Assembly (NCBI GenBank): GCA_012838305.1
Contig: DUPN01000050.1
Coordinates: forward strand, 1 to 64,000
From: Bacillota bacterium
Lineage (GTDB): Bacteria > Bacillota > Limnochordia > Darwinibacteriales > Darwinibacteriaceae
Length of the DNA stretch: 64,000 bases
Direction: 5' to 3'
Shown here: in pieces, positions 25,115 through 36,515 of the stretch
Layout: every line of letters begins with the position of its first letter
Numbering within the stretch: position 1 is the stretch's first letter
Position numbers and translations under genes: made by a program
Notes under the pieces: generated by a model
What the model was told of the DNA's origin: nothing
Databases searched by the model: none
What the model saw: the letters and a program-made list of their open reading frames with translations, nothing else

Positions 25115-25325
25115 GCCTAAGCGTTCGTATTGCGATGCTACGATCTCCGAATATCATGGATATGGATGTTTCACAATGTGAGACATCAGTGCCGGCCATA
25201 TGGCACAGCTTGCAGAGCAAGCAAAATGACAGCGGGGGAACCAATTTTGTGGGGTGAATCTTGCTTCGGCAGGAAGGGCAACTTGGATGCCCTAATCCGT
25301 CAGCTAACCTCGTAGGAGTATGCCA
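25115..25325 (+). promoter_or_regulatory. c-di-AMP riboswitch (ydaO/yuaA type) upstream of veg
   Basis: The conserved core of this class is present in order: CCGAAT near 25146, GGGGGAACCA at 25234-25243, TGGGGTGAATC at 25250-25260, a GGGCAACTTGGATGCCC hairpin around 25275-25292, and CCGTCAGCTAACCTCGTAGG at 25297-25316. In characterised examples, cyclic di-AMP binding favours the downstream terminator and switches the gene off. A terminator follows within 12 bases and the next gene is veg, 60 bases further. The 5' limit of the aptamer is approximate because I could not pair the closing stem with confidence. Confidence 0.9.
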
Positions 25326-25370
25326 AGCGCGATCACTGAGACTGAGGTCTCAGCGACTAGCGCTTTTTTT
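25326..25370 (+). terminator. Riboswitch-associated intrinsic terminator
   Basis: AGCGC ... TGAGAC-TGAG-GTCTCA ... GCGCT forms a hairpin with an imperfect middle, followed by seven Ts. It starts at the 3' edge of the aptamer, as expected for the expression platform. Confidence 0.85.
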
Positions 25371-25430
25371 GTCCCCGGGATCAAATCCCGCTCCGATAGA
25401 CGAGAACTAACTAGAAGGGGTTGAAGATCA

Positions 25431-25691
25431 ATGGCTGTAGAAAAGCAAACTACCATCGAAGACATCAAACACCATCTAGAATCCAATCTGGGTAAGAAGG
25501 TGTTCATTCGCGCCAGCAAAGGCCGCCGTCGATTCCTAGAGTCCGAAGGTACACTCGTAGAAACCTATCCAAAACTCTTCGTCGTTGACCTAGATGAAAC
25601 AGCGGTACGCCGACGCTCCTATACTTATGCAGACGTCCTAACCGCAAATGTTGAAGTAACCATCGACAACAAGAGGGTCGGTTCACACTAG
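25431..25691 (+). CDS. veg: Veg family protein
   Basis: An 86-residue protein matching the short, highly conserved Firmicute Veg family: EDIKHHLESNLGKKVFIRASKGRRR, then EGTLVETYPKLFVVDLDE and RRRSYTYADVLTANVEVTI. The fold is an Sm-like small beta barrel by family resemblance. In Bacillus subtilis, Veg is very strongly expressed and stimulates biofilm genes. The ATG follows AGAAGGGG by nine or more bases. The only promoter seen for it is the one upstream of the c-di-AMP riboswitch, which would place veg under second-messenger control; an internal promoter was not found. A bidirectional terminator follows. Confidence 0.93.
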   Translation: MAVEKQTTIEDIKHHLESNLGKKVFIRASKGRRRFLESEGTLVETYPKLFVVDLDETAVRRRSYTYADVLTANVEVTIDNKRVGSH

Positions 25692-25716
25692 GACTGTTCT
25701 TTCGGTTACCTCCCAC

Positions 25717-25747
25717 AAAAAACCAAGGGCCCATCCCTTGGTTTTTT
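25717..25747. terminator. Bidirectional terminator after veg
   Basis: AACCAAGGG and CCCTTGGTT form the stem, with T runs on both strands (TTTTTT on plus, mirrored A run on the other side). It separates veg from the convergent HD-domain gene. Confidence 0.9.
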
Positions 25748-25751
25748 CTCG

Positions 25752-26360
25752 TTATCCGAAAAGTTCTCCTGCACTTTCCCTACGGAAACGCTCGACAAAA
25801 TCCTGAACAAAGCGGTCTTTCTCGTCAAAAAACTCCAGCGACTCTCTGTAATTTAGGAGTTTCCGAACCCTTTGCGCCTGTTCGACGTAATGGTCTCGGT
25901 AAAACTGCAGTGAATGCTCCACGGTTTCTCTGCGATAAGCGCTGTGCCAGAAGTTGAGCCAAATCTCCTGGCTACCGAAGTGGTCAAGAATGTCCGCATC
26001 CTGCACAAGCCGCACATAGTCGGGGTACTCTCGGGTCTTACGGAGAGTATGTGCGCCCACGATCTCCACAATCAAATCCAGTTTGCATGGGGGTACATGA
26101 TCACGCAAGAGTTCTCGGCAAATGAGTGCTCCATACTCCCAGTGCGGTTCAATGCCCTTTCCCACGTCATGAAACCAAGCACCTAAGAGGATGATCGGAT
26201 CGTAGCTGTCCTGATCTGGCAAAATTTTTTCTCGAAGCCGTAGGGCAATTTGGCCAACCCTTTGTCCATGGTAATAAGCATAGCCGGGCTCACGGTCTGG
26301 ATGTGACTGCCTCTTACCCATGCTTTCCCAGGCTTTTTCCTTCAGCATAACGAAATCCAT
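25752..26360 (-). CDS. HD-domain phosphohydrolase
   Basis: A 202-residue soluble protein with the HD metal motifs: YYHGQRVGQIALRL near residue 30 (first His), AWFHDVGKGIE near 61 (His-Asp pair), EIVGAHTLRKT near 102 and LVQDADILDHFG near 120 (last Asp). Members hydrolyse nucleotides or other phosphomonoesters and diesters; the closest type recalled is the uncharacterised YpgQ/YedJ-like group. Start chosen at the ATG at 26360 after AAGGAG; a GTG six codons earlier is also open. It stands alone on the minus strand between veg and feoAB. Confidence 0.82.
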   Translation of the reverse strand: MDFVMLKEKAWESMGKRQSHPDREPGYAYYHGQRVGQIALRLREKILPDQDSYDPIILLGAWFHDVGKGIEPHWEYGALICRELLRDHVPPCKLDLIVEIVGAHTLRKTREYPDYVRLVQDADILDHFGSQEIWLNFWHSAYRRETVEHSLQFYRDHYVEQAQRVRKLLNYRESLEFFDEKDRFVQDFVERFRRESAGELFG

Positions 26361-26503
26361 ATACCTTTGCTCCTTCACATCAGTCTGTTCTAGCTATTCG
26401 CACCTCCAGCCCCAAACCCTGTCGAAATTCTAAGTCAACGGCACCAATCGCTGCCTCTTACATAGTCTAGTACGATGAATCCCTTGAAAGGAAGTGCTCC
26501 TTC

Positions 26504-26758
26504 ATGGTCTTGGCTGATCTAAAGCCTGGTGAATCAGGGATCATCCAGAGTATCAAAGCCGAAGACCTCTTACTGCGTCGGCTCTTGGATTTGGGTTTTG
26601 TACCCGGAACTTTGATTCAGGTCTGCTTCAGCAGCCGCCGGGGGGATCCCATCGCCTACCGGGTGCGCGGCACGGTTTTAGCCCTGCGACGCTCTACAGC
26701 TGACAAAATCATCATTCGTTATCTAGGAGGGTCGGCTCTGTGTCCCCACGAAACCTAA
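26504..26758 (+). CDS. feoA: Ferrous iron transport protein A
   Basis: An 84-residue SH3-like small protein with the FeoA pattern: LADLKPGESGIIQSIKAEDLLLRRLLDLGFVPGTLIQV followed by DPIAYRVRGTVLALRRSTADKIIIRYL. FeoA is a cytoplasmic helper of the FeoB ferrous iron channel. AAAGGAAG lies nine bases before the ATG. The gene overlaps feoB by 19 bases, so the two are coupled. I found no clear promoter or Fur box in the 124 bases upstream, although iron control would be expected. Confidence 0.92.
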   Translation: MVLADLKPGESGIIQSIKAEDLLLRRLLDLGFVPGTLIQVCFSSRRGDPIAYRVRGTVLALRRSTADKIIIRYLGGSALCPHET

Positions 26759-28581
26759 TCGCCCTGGCAGGTAATCCCAACACGGGGAAGAGCACTTTGT
26801 TTAACAAACTTACCGGACTGAAGCAGCACACGGGCAACTGGCCCGGGAAAACTGTTCTCTTGGCCCGAGGAAGCTACACCTATAGGGGACAAACCTATGA
26901 TATCACAGATCTTCCCGGTACCTACTCCCTTCTTGCCTCGTCGCCAGAGGAGGAGGTAGCTCGGGATTTTATCTGTTCTGGGCAGCCCCAAGTCACAGTG
27001 GTTGTGGTGGATGCCACGGCCCTGGAGCGCAACCTGAACCTGGTGCTGCAGATTACACAGCTCACCGAGGACGTAATCGTCTGCCTCAACCTCATGGACG
27101 AAGCGGAGCGCCAAAATATAACGCTTGATCTTAATCGACTACAAGCAGAACTGGGCGTGCCCGTCGTACCCACCACCGCCACGACAGGAGCCGGTCTGAC
27201 AACACTAAAGGAAACCATTGCCCGGATGATCAAAAGAGAGTTAAGACCGCAGCCCAAGTCATTGGAGCTCGATCCAAAACACCCTGCTGCCTCCCTCTAT
27301 TCCCACGCTGAGAAGATCACGCAACAGGTGATCAAAAGTTCTAGGCCAGGTCCCGATCGCACCGAGCGCCTAGATAAGCTGGTTACGTCTCCCCACTGGG
27401 GCGTTCCCTTGATGCTGAATCTATTAGCTCTCATTCTTTGGCTCACAATTGTAGGAGCCAATCATCCTTCTGAACTTCTAGCTCAGATTTTCTCCTGGCT
27501 GGAAGACGTCTTAACCCTGCTCTTTCTCAGACTAGGCAGTCCGGCCTGGCTCCATGGTGCCCTCATCTTAGGGATGTATCGCGGCTTAGCCTGGGTCGTG
27601 GCTGTAATGCTGCCTCCCATGGCCATCTTCTTCCCCCTGTTTACCCTGCTGGAGGACTTCGGTTATCTTCCCCGCCTGGCCTTCAACTTAGATGGCCTCT
27701 TTCATAGGGCGGGGGCCCATGGAAAACAGTCACTGACCATGGCCATGGGCCTAGGCTGTAACGCGGCCGGTGTGACCGCGGCCCGGATTATTGATTCGCC
27801 TCGCGAGCGCCTGGTCGCTATCCTCACAAACAATCTCGTCCCCTGTAATGGACGCTTCCCCATGCTCATTGTCATGGGAACGATTATGGCGGCTTCGGTG
27901 GCGAATATCCAAGGTGATGGATTCTTGGCAACGCTCGTGGTTCTGATCGCCCTGATCATCAGTGTCCTGGTAACACTGGCGGTCTCCAAACTCCTCACCT
28001 CCACCATTCTCAGGGGCGAATCGTCCTTCTTCATCTTGGAACTCCCCCCTTACCGTCGTCCCCAGATCGGTACCGTACTGATCCGCTCCTTTCTCGATCG
28101 GACCTTAGCTGTGCTCTGGCGGGCCCTGATCGTGGCAGCCCCCTGCGGTCTCTTAATCTGGATTCTTGCCAACACCACTCTGGCCGACAGCACCTTGCTG
28201 GTCCACTTAGCTAAGTGGCTGCAGCCTCTCGGGAGGGCCATGGGTCTTGACGGAATGATCCTCCTGGCCTTCCTGCTTGGACTGCCCGCCAATGAAATTG
28301 TTATTCCCATCATCTTCATGGGTTACCTGTCCGAAGGAGCCCTGATGGAAGTTCAAGGACTCGCCACAATTGAACACATCTTGGTGGCCAATGGGTGGAC
28401 CTGGCTCACCGCCCTAAATTTCTTGATCTTTACCCTGTTTCACTGGCCCTGCGCCACCACCCTCTTAACCATAAGAAAAGAGACAGGAAGCCTGCGCTGG
28501 ACACTCCTATCCGCCTTCTTACCAACAGCTCTGGGCACTTGCCTCTGCCTGATTGTCACTGCCATGGCCTCTTTGATCTGA
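26740..28581 (+). CDS. feoB: Ferrous iron transport protein B
   Basis: A 613-residue membrane GTPase that imports Fe2+. The N-terminal G domain has G1 AGNPNTGKSTLFN (residues 7-19), G3 DLPGTYSL and G4 NLMDEAE; a helical segment and about ten membrane helices follow, with GLGCNAAGVTAARII and LVPCNGRFPM as the two conserved Cys-containing Gate motifs. The start is a GTG inside the end of feoA. At 613 residues it is at the short end for the family, with a brief C-terminal tail. No feoC-like gene follows. Confidence 0.94.
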   Translation: MSPRNLIALAGNPNTGKSTLFNKLTGLKQHTGNWPGKTVLLARGSYTYRGQTYDITDLPGTYSLLASSPEEEVARDFICSGQPQVTVVVVDATALERNLNLVLQITQLTEDVIVCLNLMDEAERQNITLDLNRLQAELGVPVVPTTATTGAGLTTLKETIARMIKRELRPQPKSLELDPKHPAASLYSHAEKITQQVIKSSRPGPDRTERLDKLVTSPHWGVPLMLNLLALILWLTIVGANHPSELLAQIFSWLEDVLTLLFLRLGSPAWLHGALILGMYRGLAWVVAVMLPPMAIFFPLFTLLEDFGYLPRLAFNLDGLFHRAGAHGKQSLTMAMGLGCNAAGVTAARIIDSPRERLVAILTNNLVPCNGRFPMLIVMGTIMAASVANIQGDGFLATLVVLIALIISVLVTLAVSKLLTSTILRGESSFFILELPPYRRPQIGTVLIRSFLDRTLAVLWRALIVAAPCGLLIWILANTTLADSTLLVHLAKWLQPLGRAMGLDGMILLAFLLGLPANEIVIPIIFMGYLSEGALMEVQGLATIEHILVANGWTWLTALNFLIFTLFHWPCATTLLTIRKETGSLRWTLLSAFLPTALGTCLCLIVTAMASLI

Positions 28582-28638
28582 GGGATAGACTTGGCGAAGG
28601 GGGCCTTTTCCTTTGGACCTTGTCATTCCGTTAAATAT

Positions 28639-28668
28639 TTGACGCAAGCCTATAGAAAGATATATAAT
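28639..28668 (+). promoter_or_regulatory. Sigma-A promoter of the pyruvate:ferredoxin oxidoreductase gene
   Basis: TTGACG at 28639-28644, an 18-base spacer and TATAAT at 28663-28668. The transcript would carry a leader of about 160 bases that includes a GTGAC-GCCA-GTCAC hairpin at 28728-28741 of unknown meaning. Confidence 0.75.
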
Positions 28669-28776
28669 TGGGAAGGAATCCATGAGCGAATCGAGAAATG
28701 AGTTCCATGGAAAAAATGCCTGTCCTTGTGACGCCAGTCACTATTTGTTCGTTCTTTGGCCAGGGCCGATCTATAG

Positions 28777-32355
<3,579 letters not shown>

Positions 32356-32376
32356 GTCCATCTGTTCGAAAAAGCG

Positions 32377-32403
32377 AAGCAGCCCTCAGGGGCTGCTTTT
32401 TCC
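32377..32403 (+). terminator. Intrinsic terminator after nifJ
   Basis: AAGCAGCCC and GGGCTGCTT form a nine-base-pair stem with a four-base loop, then a T run. Confidence 0.9.
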
Positions 32404-32404
32404 T

Positions 32405-33010
32405 TTAGGCAAAGACATGGTTGCCAATCTGCAGCCGTACAGTCTGGGTCCATACCCAACTGGACGGGGCAACTTTGCGAGGATTCCAGAAGAAAACGGA
32501 ACCATGGGTGGGATCCACCCCTTTGCGCGCTTCCAATACAGCCAAATAGGCTAGATTGTTGGGTGTTTGGTTGATGGTTCCATTGGACACCACTTCAAAC
32601 TGGCGAGGTTGATAGACGGCCGCCCTAACGCTATCGGGAAATCCAGGGTGTTGAAGGCGGTTGAGCAAGACAGCGGCAACAGCAATCTGCCCGGTAAACG
32701 GTTCACCTCTGGCCTCAGCATACACCAAACGAGCCAAAAGACCAATATCGTCCAGATCCTCCTGGGAGTAATAATCCTCCGGCAGGACAAATCCGCCCTC
32801 CAGGGAAGGTAGAATTGGTGTGCTTAGAACCGGTTCTTCCTTCTCCCCTGCCTCCTTCTCCGATGCTACAGGAATCAGCAACTCTTGACCCGGCACAATG
32901 CGATCACCGGCGCTGGGATTGACCGCTAACAGATCCTCAAGACGAACGCTATACCTCTTGGCCAGAGCCCATAAGGTATCACCGGGCTGCACCACATGGA
33001 TGAGGGCCAC
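32405..33010 (-). CDS. LysM plus cell-wall hydrolase (SleB/CwlJ family)
   Basis: A 201-residue protein with an N-terminal LysM domain (residues 2-47: IHVVQPGDTLWALAKRYSVRLEDLLAVNP...VPGQELLIPV), an acidic linker, and a C-terminal Hydrolase_2 domain (about 80-200) with LLARLVYAEARGEPFTGQIAVAAVLLNR carrying the Glu expected to be catalytic, and GSVFFWNP near the end. The family cleaves spore-cortex or vegetative peptidoglycan. There is no signal peptide; CwlJ, which is laid down from the mother cell, also lacks one, whereas SleB has one. A sporulation role is plausible but no other spore gene is next to it. Confidence 0.85.
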   Translation of the reverse strand: MALIHVVQPGDTLWALAKRYSVRLEDLLAVNPSAGDRIVPGQELLIPVASEKEAGEKEEPVLSTPILPSLEGGFVLPEDYYSQEDLDDIGLLARLVYAEARGEPFTGQIAVAAVLLNRLQHPGFPDSVRAAVYQPRQFEVVSNGTINQTPNNLAYLAVLEARKGVDPTHGSVFFWNPRKVAPSSWVWTQTVRLQIGNHVFA

Positions 33011-33158
33011 AGCGCTCCCCCCTTTCCTTTAGAATTGTCTCTAACGATAAGCTATGCAAACATGCCCTTCCCGGCGACAGCTCCCATGACCTAGAAGGAA
33101 GAATAGGTCTCCCTGTCAAATTAGGGATAGACAGAAGGATACTTAAAGGAGGACAACC

Positions 33159-33863
33159 ATGACTACACCGCATAATGCTGCTAAGCCCGGTGATATCGCC
33201 AAGACCGTTTTGATGCCGGGCGATCCGCTCAGGGCCAAATTTGTGGCCGAGACCTATCTTTCCGATGTAAAATGTTATAATGAGGTCCGGGGGATGTATG
33301 GCTTTACAGGGCTCTACCAAGGTAAACCCGTATCCGTGCAGGGTCACGGTATGGGAATGCCTTCCATTGGAATTTATACGTACGAACTGTATAATATGTA
33401 TGATGTGGACAACATCATCCGGATCGGTTCCGCCGGAGCCATTCGTGAGGACGTCAAGATCATGGACCTAGTCTTGGGCATGGGCGCCTGCACCGATTCG
33501 AATTACGCCTATCAGTACGGCATGCCCGGGACCTACGCTCCCATTGCCACCTATGACCTCTTGGAGAAAGCGGTGGAGATTGCCAAAGAAAAGGAACAGA
33601 AATACTTTGTAGGCAATGTCCTTTCCGCCGACATTTTCTACAACCCACTTGGCCACGGACCATGGAAAGAGATGGGTGTGCTAGCTGTGGAAATGGAAGC
33701 GGCAGCCCTGTACCTAAACGCAGCAAAGGCCAAGAAAAACGCCCTGTGCATGCTGACCATTTCCGATGAAATCCACAGCGGCCAGGAACTGCCGGCCCAT
33801 GATCGCCAGGTGAGTTTTACCAAGATGATGGAAATCGCCCTAGAGTTGGCCATCAGCCTGTAA
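33159..33863 (+). CDS. deoD: Purine-nucleoside phosphorylase, DeoD type
   Basis: A 234-residue hexameric enzyme that splits purine ribo- and deoxyribonucleosides with phosphate. Family features: [16 protein letters not shown] near residue 24, [16 protein letters not shown] near 64, [10 protein letters not shown] near 86 (phosphate site), [10 protein letters not shown] near 180 (base and ribose binding, Glu) and LTISDEI near 201 with the catalytic Asp. AAAGGAGG is six bases before the ATG. It fits functionally with the nucleoside-type importer at 13113-17680, which could supply its substrates. A terminator follows. Confidence 0.94.
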   Translation: MTTPHNAAKPGDIAKTVLMPGDPLRAKFVAETYLSDVKCYNEVRGMYGFTGLYQGKPVSVQGHGMGMPSIGIYTYELYNMYDVDNIIRIGSAGAIREDVKIMDLVLGMGACTDSNYAYQYGMPGTYAPIATYDLLEKAVEIAKEKEQKYFVGNVLSADIFYNPLGHGPWKEMGVLAVEMEAAALYLNAAKAKKNALCMLTISDEIHSGQELPAHDRQVSFTKMMEIALELAISL

Positions 33864-33879
33864 AGGGCGCAGCAACAGC

Positions 33880-33910
33880 AAACCCAACCCCCTTGGGTTG
33901 GGTTATTTTA
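33880..33910 (+). terminator. Intrinsic terminator after deoD
   Basis: AACCCAAC and GTTGGGTT arms with a C-rich loop, followed by ATTTTA. The T run is interrupted by one A. Confidence 0.75.
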
Positions 33911-33929
33911 GGTACTTTTGGAGGTTCCC

Positions 33930-35189
33930 ATGAAAAGACCATTCGTAGATGCCCAGACATTGCGCAGCATTGCTTCTGAATATCCCACACCTTTCCACCT
34001 CTATGATGAGCGGGGTATCCGTGAAAACGCCCGCCGACTGCACCAAGCCTTTGCCTGGAACCCAGGATTCAAGGAGTATTTTGCGGTCAAAGCCACGCCC
34101 AATCCTGCGATTTTGGAAATCCTGCGGGAGGAAGGCTGCGGAGTAGACTGCGCCACACTGACCGAGCTTATGCTGGCTGAGGCCGTAGGATTTGCAGGGC
34201 ATGAAATCATGTTTTCATCGAACATGACACCCTTTGAGGACTTCCAGTTAGCGCATAAACTTGGGGCCATCATTAACCTTGACGATCTCACCGATGTGGA
34301 GTATTTTCAAAGGCTCCCTAGTATCCCCGAGACGGTCTGTTTACGGTATAACCCGGGGGGGAATTTCCGATTGACCAACGAGATCATGGACACCCCTGGC
34401 GAGGCCAAGTATGGCTTGACCAGAACCCAACTCACTGAAGCCGTGACCCAATTGCTTCAGCTCGGGGTGGGAAAATTCGGCCTTCACGCTTTCTTAGCCA
34501 GCAATGTGACGAGCAACGACTACTATCCCACCCTAGCGAAAATGCTCTTCGAGGTCGTCCGCGATCTCCAGGCCGAAACGGGAGCAAGGTTTACCTTTGT
34601 GAACCTCTCTGGCGGAATCGGCGTGCCTTATCTTCCCGGCCAGGAGCCAGCGGACATTTCCAGAATTGGAGCCGGTGTGGAGCAAGCCTTCCAGGACATC
34701 CTCGTTCCTGAAGGTCTGGGCCATCTGGCCATCATGACTGAGCTGGGCCGCTTTATGCTCGCTCCTTACGGGCATCTGATCGCCACGGCGATCCGCCACA
34801 AAAACATCCATAAGAACTACATTGGTCTGGATGCATGTGCGGCTAACCTCATGCGCCCGGCCATGTATGGATCCTACCACCACATTACGGTGGCAGGGAA
34901 AGAAGACCATCCCTGCGATCACATCTACGATGTTGTGGGCGGCCTCTGCGAAAACAACGATAAATTCGCTATCAACAGGCATCTGCCCCGAATTGAGCAA
35001 GGAGACCTGGTGGTTATCCACGATACGGGCGCCCATGGTTTTTCCATGGGCTATAATTACAATGGCAAGCTACGTTCAGCAGAAGTGCTGCTGAGAATGG
35101 ACGGAAGCACCAAGCTTATTCGCCGCGCTGAGACTCCCGCAGACTATTTTGCCACCCTAGAGCTGCCCATACCCTCATCTAGAACGTAG
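33930..35189 (+). CDS. lysA: Diaminopimelate decarboxylase-like PLP enzyme
   Basis: A 419-residue fold-III PLP decarboxylase. FKEYFAVKATPNPAIL near residue 48 holds the PLP Lys; GKFGLHAFLASN, LSGGIGVPY and ELGRFM follow the alanine-racemase-like barrel; the C-terminal domain has GGLCENNDKFA with the active-site Cys and DTGAHGFSMGYNYNGKLRSAEVL, both typical of LysA. The product would be L-lysine from meso-diaminopimelate. Some paralogues act on carboxynorspermidine or related substrates, so the substrate is probable, not certain. The ATG at 33930 follows GGAGG by five bases. No other lysine gene is near. Its end overlaps the convergent msrA by 15 bases. Confidence 0.85.
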   Translation: MKRPFVDAQTLRSIASEYPTPFHLYDERGIRENARRLHQAFAWNPGFKEYFAVKATPNPAILEILREEGCGVDCATLTELMLAEAVGFAGHEIMFSSNMTPFEDFQLAHKLGAIINLDDLTDVEYFQRLPSIPETVCLRYNPGGNFRLTNEIMDTPGEAKYGLTRTQLTEAVTQLLQLGVGKFGLHAFLASNVTSNDYYPTLAKMLFEVVRDLQAETGARFTFVNLSGGIGVPYLPGQEPADISRIGAGVEQAFQDILVPEGLGHLAIMTELGRFMLAPYGHLIATAIRHKNIHKNYIGLDACAANLMRPAMYGSYHHITVAGKEDHPCDHIYDVVGGLCENNDKFAINRHLPRIEQGDLVVIHDTGAHGFSMGYNYNGKLRSAEVLLRMDGSTKLIRRAETPADYFATLELPIPSSRT

Positions 35190-35708
35190 CCTATCCTGGA
35201 ACTGTTTGCGGAATTTGGCCACCTTAGGGGCGATGACCATTTGGCAGTAAGCCTGCTCGGGGTTTTGGGCGAAATAATTGCGATGATAGGGCTCTGCGGG
35301 ATAAAAGGCCTGCAGCTCTGTGACTTCCGTAACGATGGGATCGTCCCACAGTTCAGCCATGGCAGCCATTACCTCTTGAGCCGCGTCTCTCTCGGACGGG
35401 TCTTCATAGAAGATCACGGAACGGTATTGGCTTCCGACATCGGCCCCCTGCCGATTCAGCGTTGTGGGGTCATGGGTGCTGAAAAAGACCTGCAAGAGCT
35501 GCTTGTAACTGATAATACTCCGATCATAGGTGATCTGCACCACCTCGGCATGACCCGTCTCGCCGGTGCATACCTGTTGATAACTTGGATTTTCTACATG
35601 TCCTCCGCTGTAACCTGAAACAACCTTTACAACGCCGGCCAAATCACTGAAAATGGCTTCTAAACACCAAAAACAGCCTCCACCAAAGGTGGCCCTCGCT
35701 TGATCCAT
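35175..35708 (-). CDS. msrA: Peptide methionine sulfoxide reductase A
   Basis: A 177-residue enzyme that reduces methionine-S-sulfoxide in proteins. ATFGGGCFWCLEA at residues 6-18 contains the catalytic Cys and the family signature; VVSGYSGG, YQQVCTGETGHAEVVQI, FFSTHDPTTLNRQGADVGSQYRS and AEPYHRNYF complete it. The ATG at 35708 is about ten bases after GGAGGG; the frame is open much further upstream, antisense to the methyltransferase gene, but that part has no family match. The Cys at QAYCQMV near the C-terminus may act as a resolving Cys. It diverges from the methyltransferase gene with 42 bases between. Confidence 0.93.
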   Translation of the reverse strand: MDQARATFGGGCFWCLEAIFSDLAGVVKVVSGYSGGHVENPSYQQVCTGETGHAEVVQITYDRSIISYKQLLQVFFSTHDPTTLNRQGADVGSQYRSVIFYEDPSERDAAQEVMAAMAELWDDPIVTEVTELQAFYPAEPYHRNYFAQNPEQAYCQMVIAPKVAKFRKQFQDRLRSR

Positions 35709-35750
35709 AGGTCTCGTCCCTCCAAATTCATCGTAAGAAAAGGTGATCAC

Positions 35751-36515
35751 TTGGAATCCATATACGGGTTTCCTCAATACTATGAAATTGCGTTTTCGTA
35801 CCGGGATATCGCCTCTGAAGTGGATGTGATGGAAGAGGCTATCCGCAGGTACTCGAAAATTCCCGTCCACAACGTGTTGGAGTTGGCCTGCGGCAACAGC
35901 CCCCATATGCTGGAGTTCTCTTCCCGGGGTTATCAATACTCTGGACTGGATTTGAGCCCAACTATGGTCGAGTTTGCCAAAGAGAAGGCCAAAAACGAAA
36001 ACCTCGACGTCCAGTTTTACCTGGCCAACTTTGTTGATTTTCGCCTCAAGGAACCGGTGGACTTTATCTACATTATGCTCGGTTCGCTCTATGTCAATAA
36101 CACCGAGGAGCTCCTGAGCCACTTCAGTGCGGTGGAGCAAGCCCTCAAGCCCGGTGGGCTCTATTTTCTGGACTGGTGCATTGACTTCTCTCCCCTGGAT
36201 AACACCCAAGACAGCTGGGTGATGCGCAAAGATGGCATCACGGTCACCACCCTTTATACGACCCGCCTCTTCCATGCCGCAGAACAGCTCTACGAAGAGA
36301 ATATCCTCTTTACGGTTAAGGATCACGGTATCCAAAAGACATTGGCACATAGGGGATCCAGGAGAGCGATCTTTCCCCAAGAGTTCGTGCTGGCCACAAC
36401 CAAACTACACCACTTTGAGCTTCTCGGTTGGTGGAATGACTGGAACTGGAAAAGGCCCCTCGGGGAAGGACGGACCGAAATCATCCGCCCCATCACCATT
36501 TTACGACGTCTTTAA
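35751..36515 (+). CDS. Class I SAM-dependent methyltransferase
   Basis: A 254-residue methyltransferase. Motif I for S-adenosylmethionine is VLELACGNSPHML (about residue 41), followed by YSGLDLSPTMVEFAKEKA, a QFYLANFVDFRL segment in motif II position, and LKPGGLYFLDW. The C-terminal half is beta-rich, as in small-molecule methyltransferases. The substrate is unknown. The start is a TTG at 35751 after AAAAGGTGAT; the frame is open upstream into msrA but no better start is seen. It converges with the alcohol dehydrogenase gene, overlapping it by four bases. Confidence 0.82.
   Translation: MESIYGFPQYYEIAFSYRDIASEVDVMEEAIRRYSKIPVHNVLELACGNSPHMLEFSSRGYQYSGLDLSPTMVEFAKEKAKNENLDVQFYLANFVDFRLKEPVDFIYIMLGSLYVNNTEELLSHFSAVEQALKPGGLYFLDWCIDFSPLDNTQDSWVMRKDGITVTTLYTTRLFHAAEQLYEENILFTVKDHGIQKTLAHRGSRRAIFPQEFVLATTKLHHFELLGWWNDWNWKRPLGEGRTEIIRPITILRRL

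Noticed and set aside
26379..26503. Fur box or promoter before feoA
   Set aside because: No GATAATGATAATCATTATC-like site and no paired -35/-10 boxes could be found.
35709..36380. N-terminal extension of msrA to a 401-residue protein
   Set aside because: The extra part is antisense to a methyltransferase with an intact SAM motif; MsrA aligns from the ATG at 35708.
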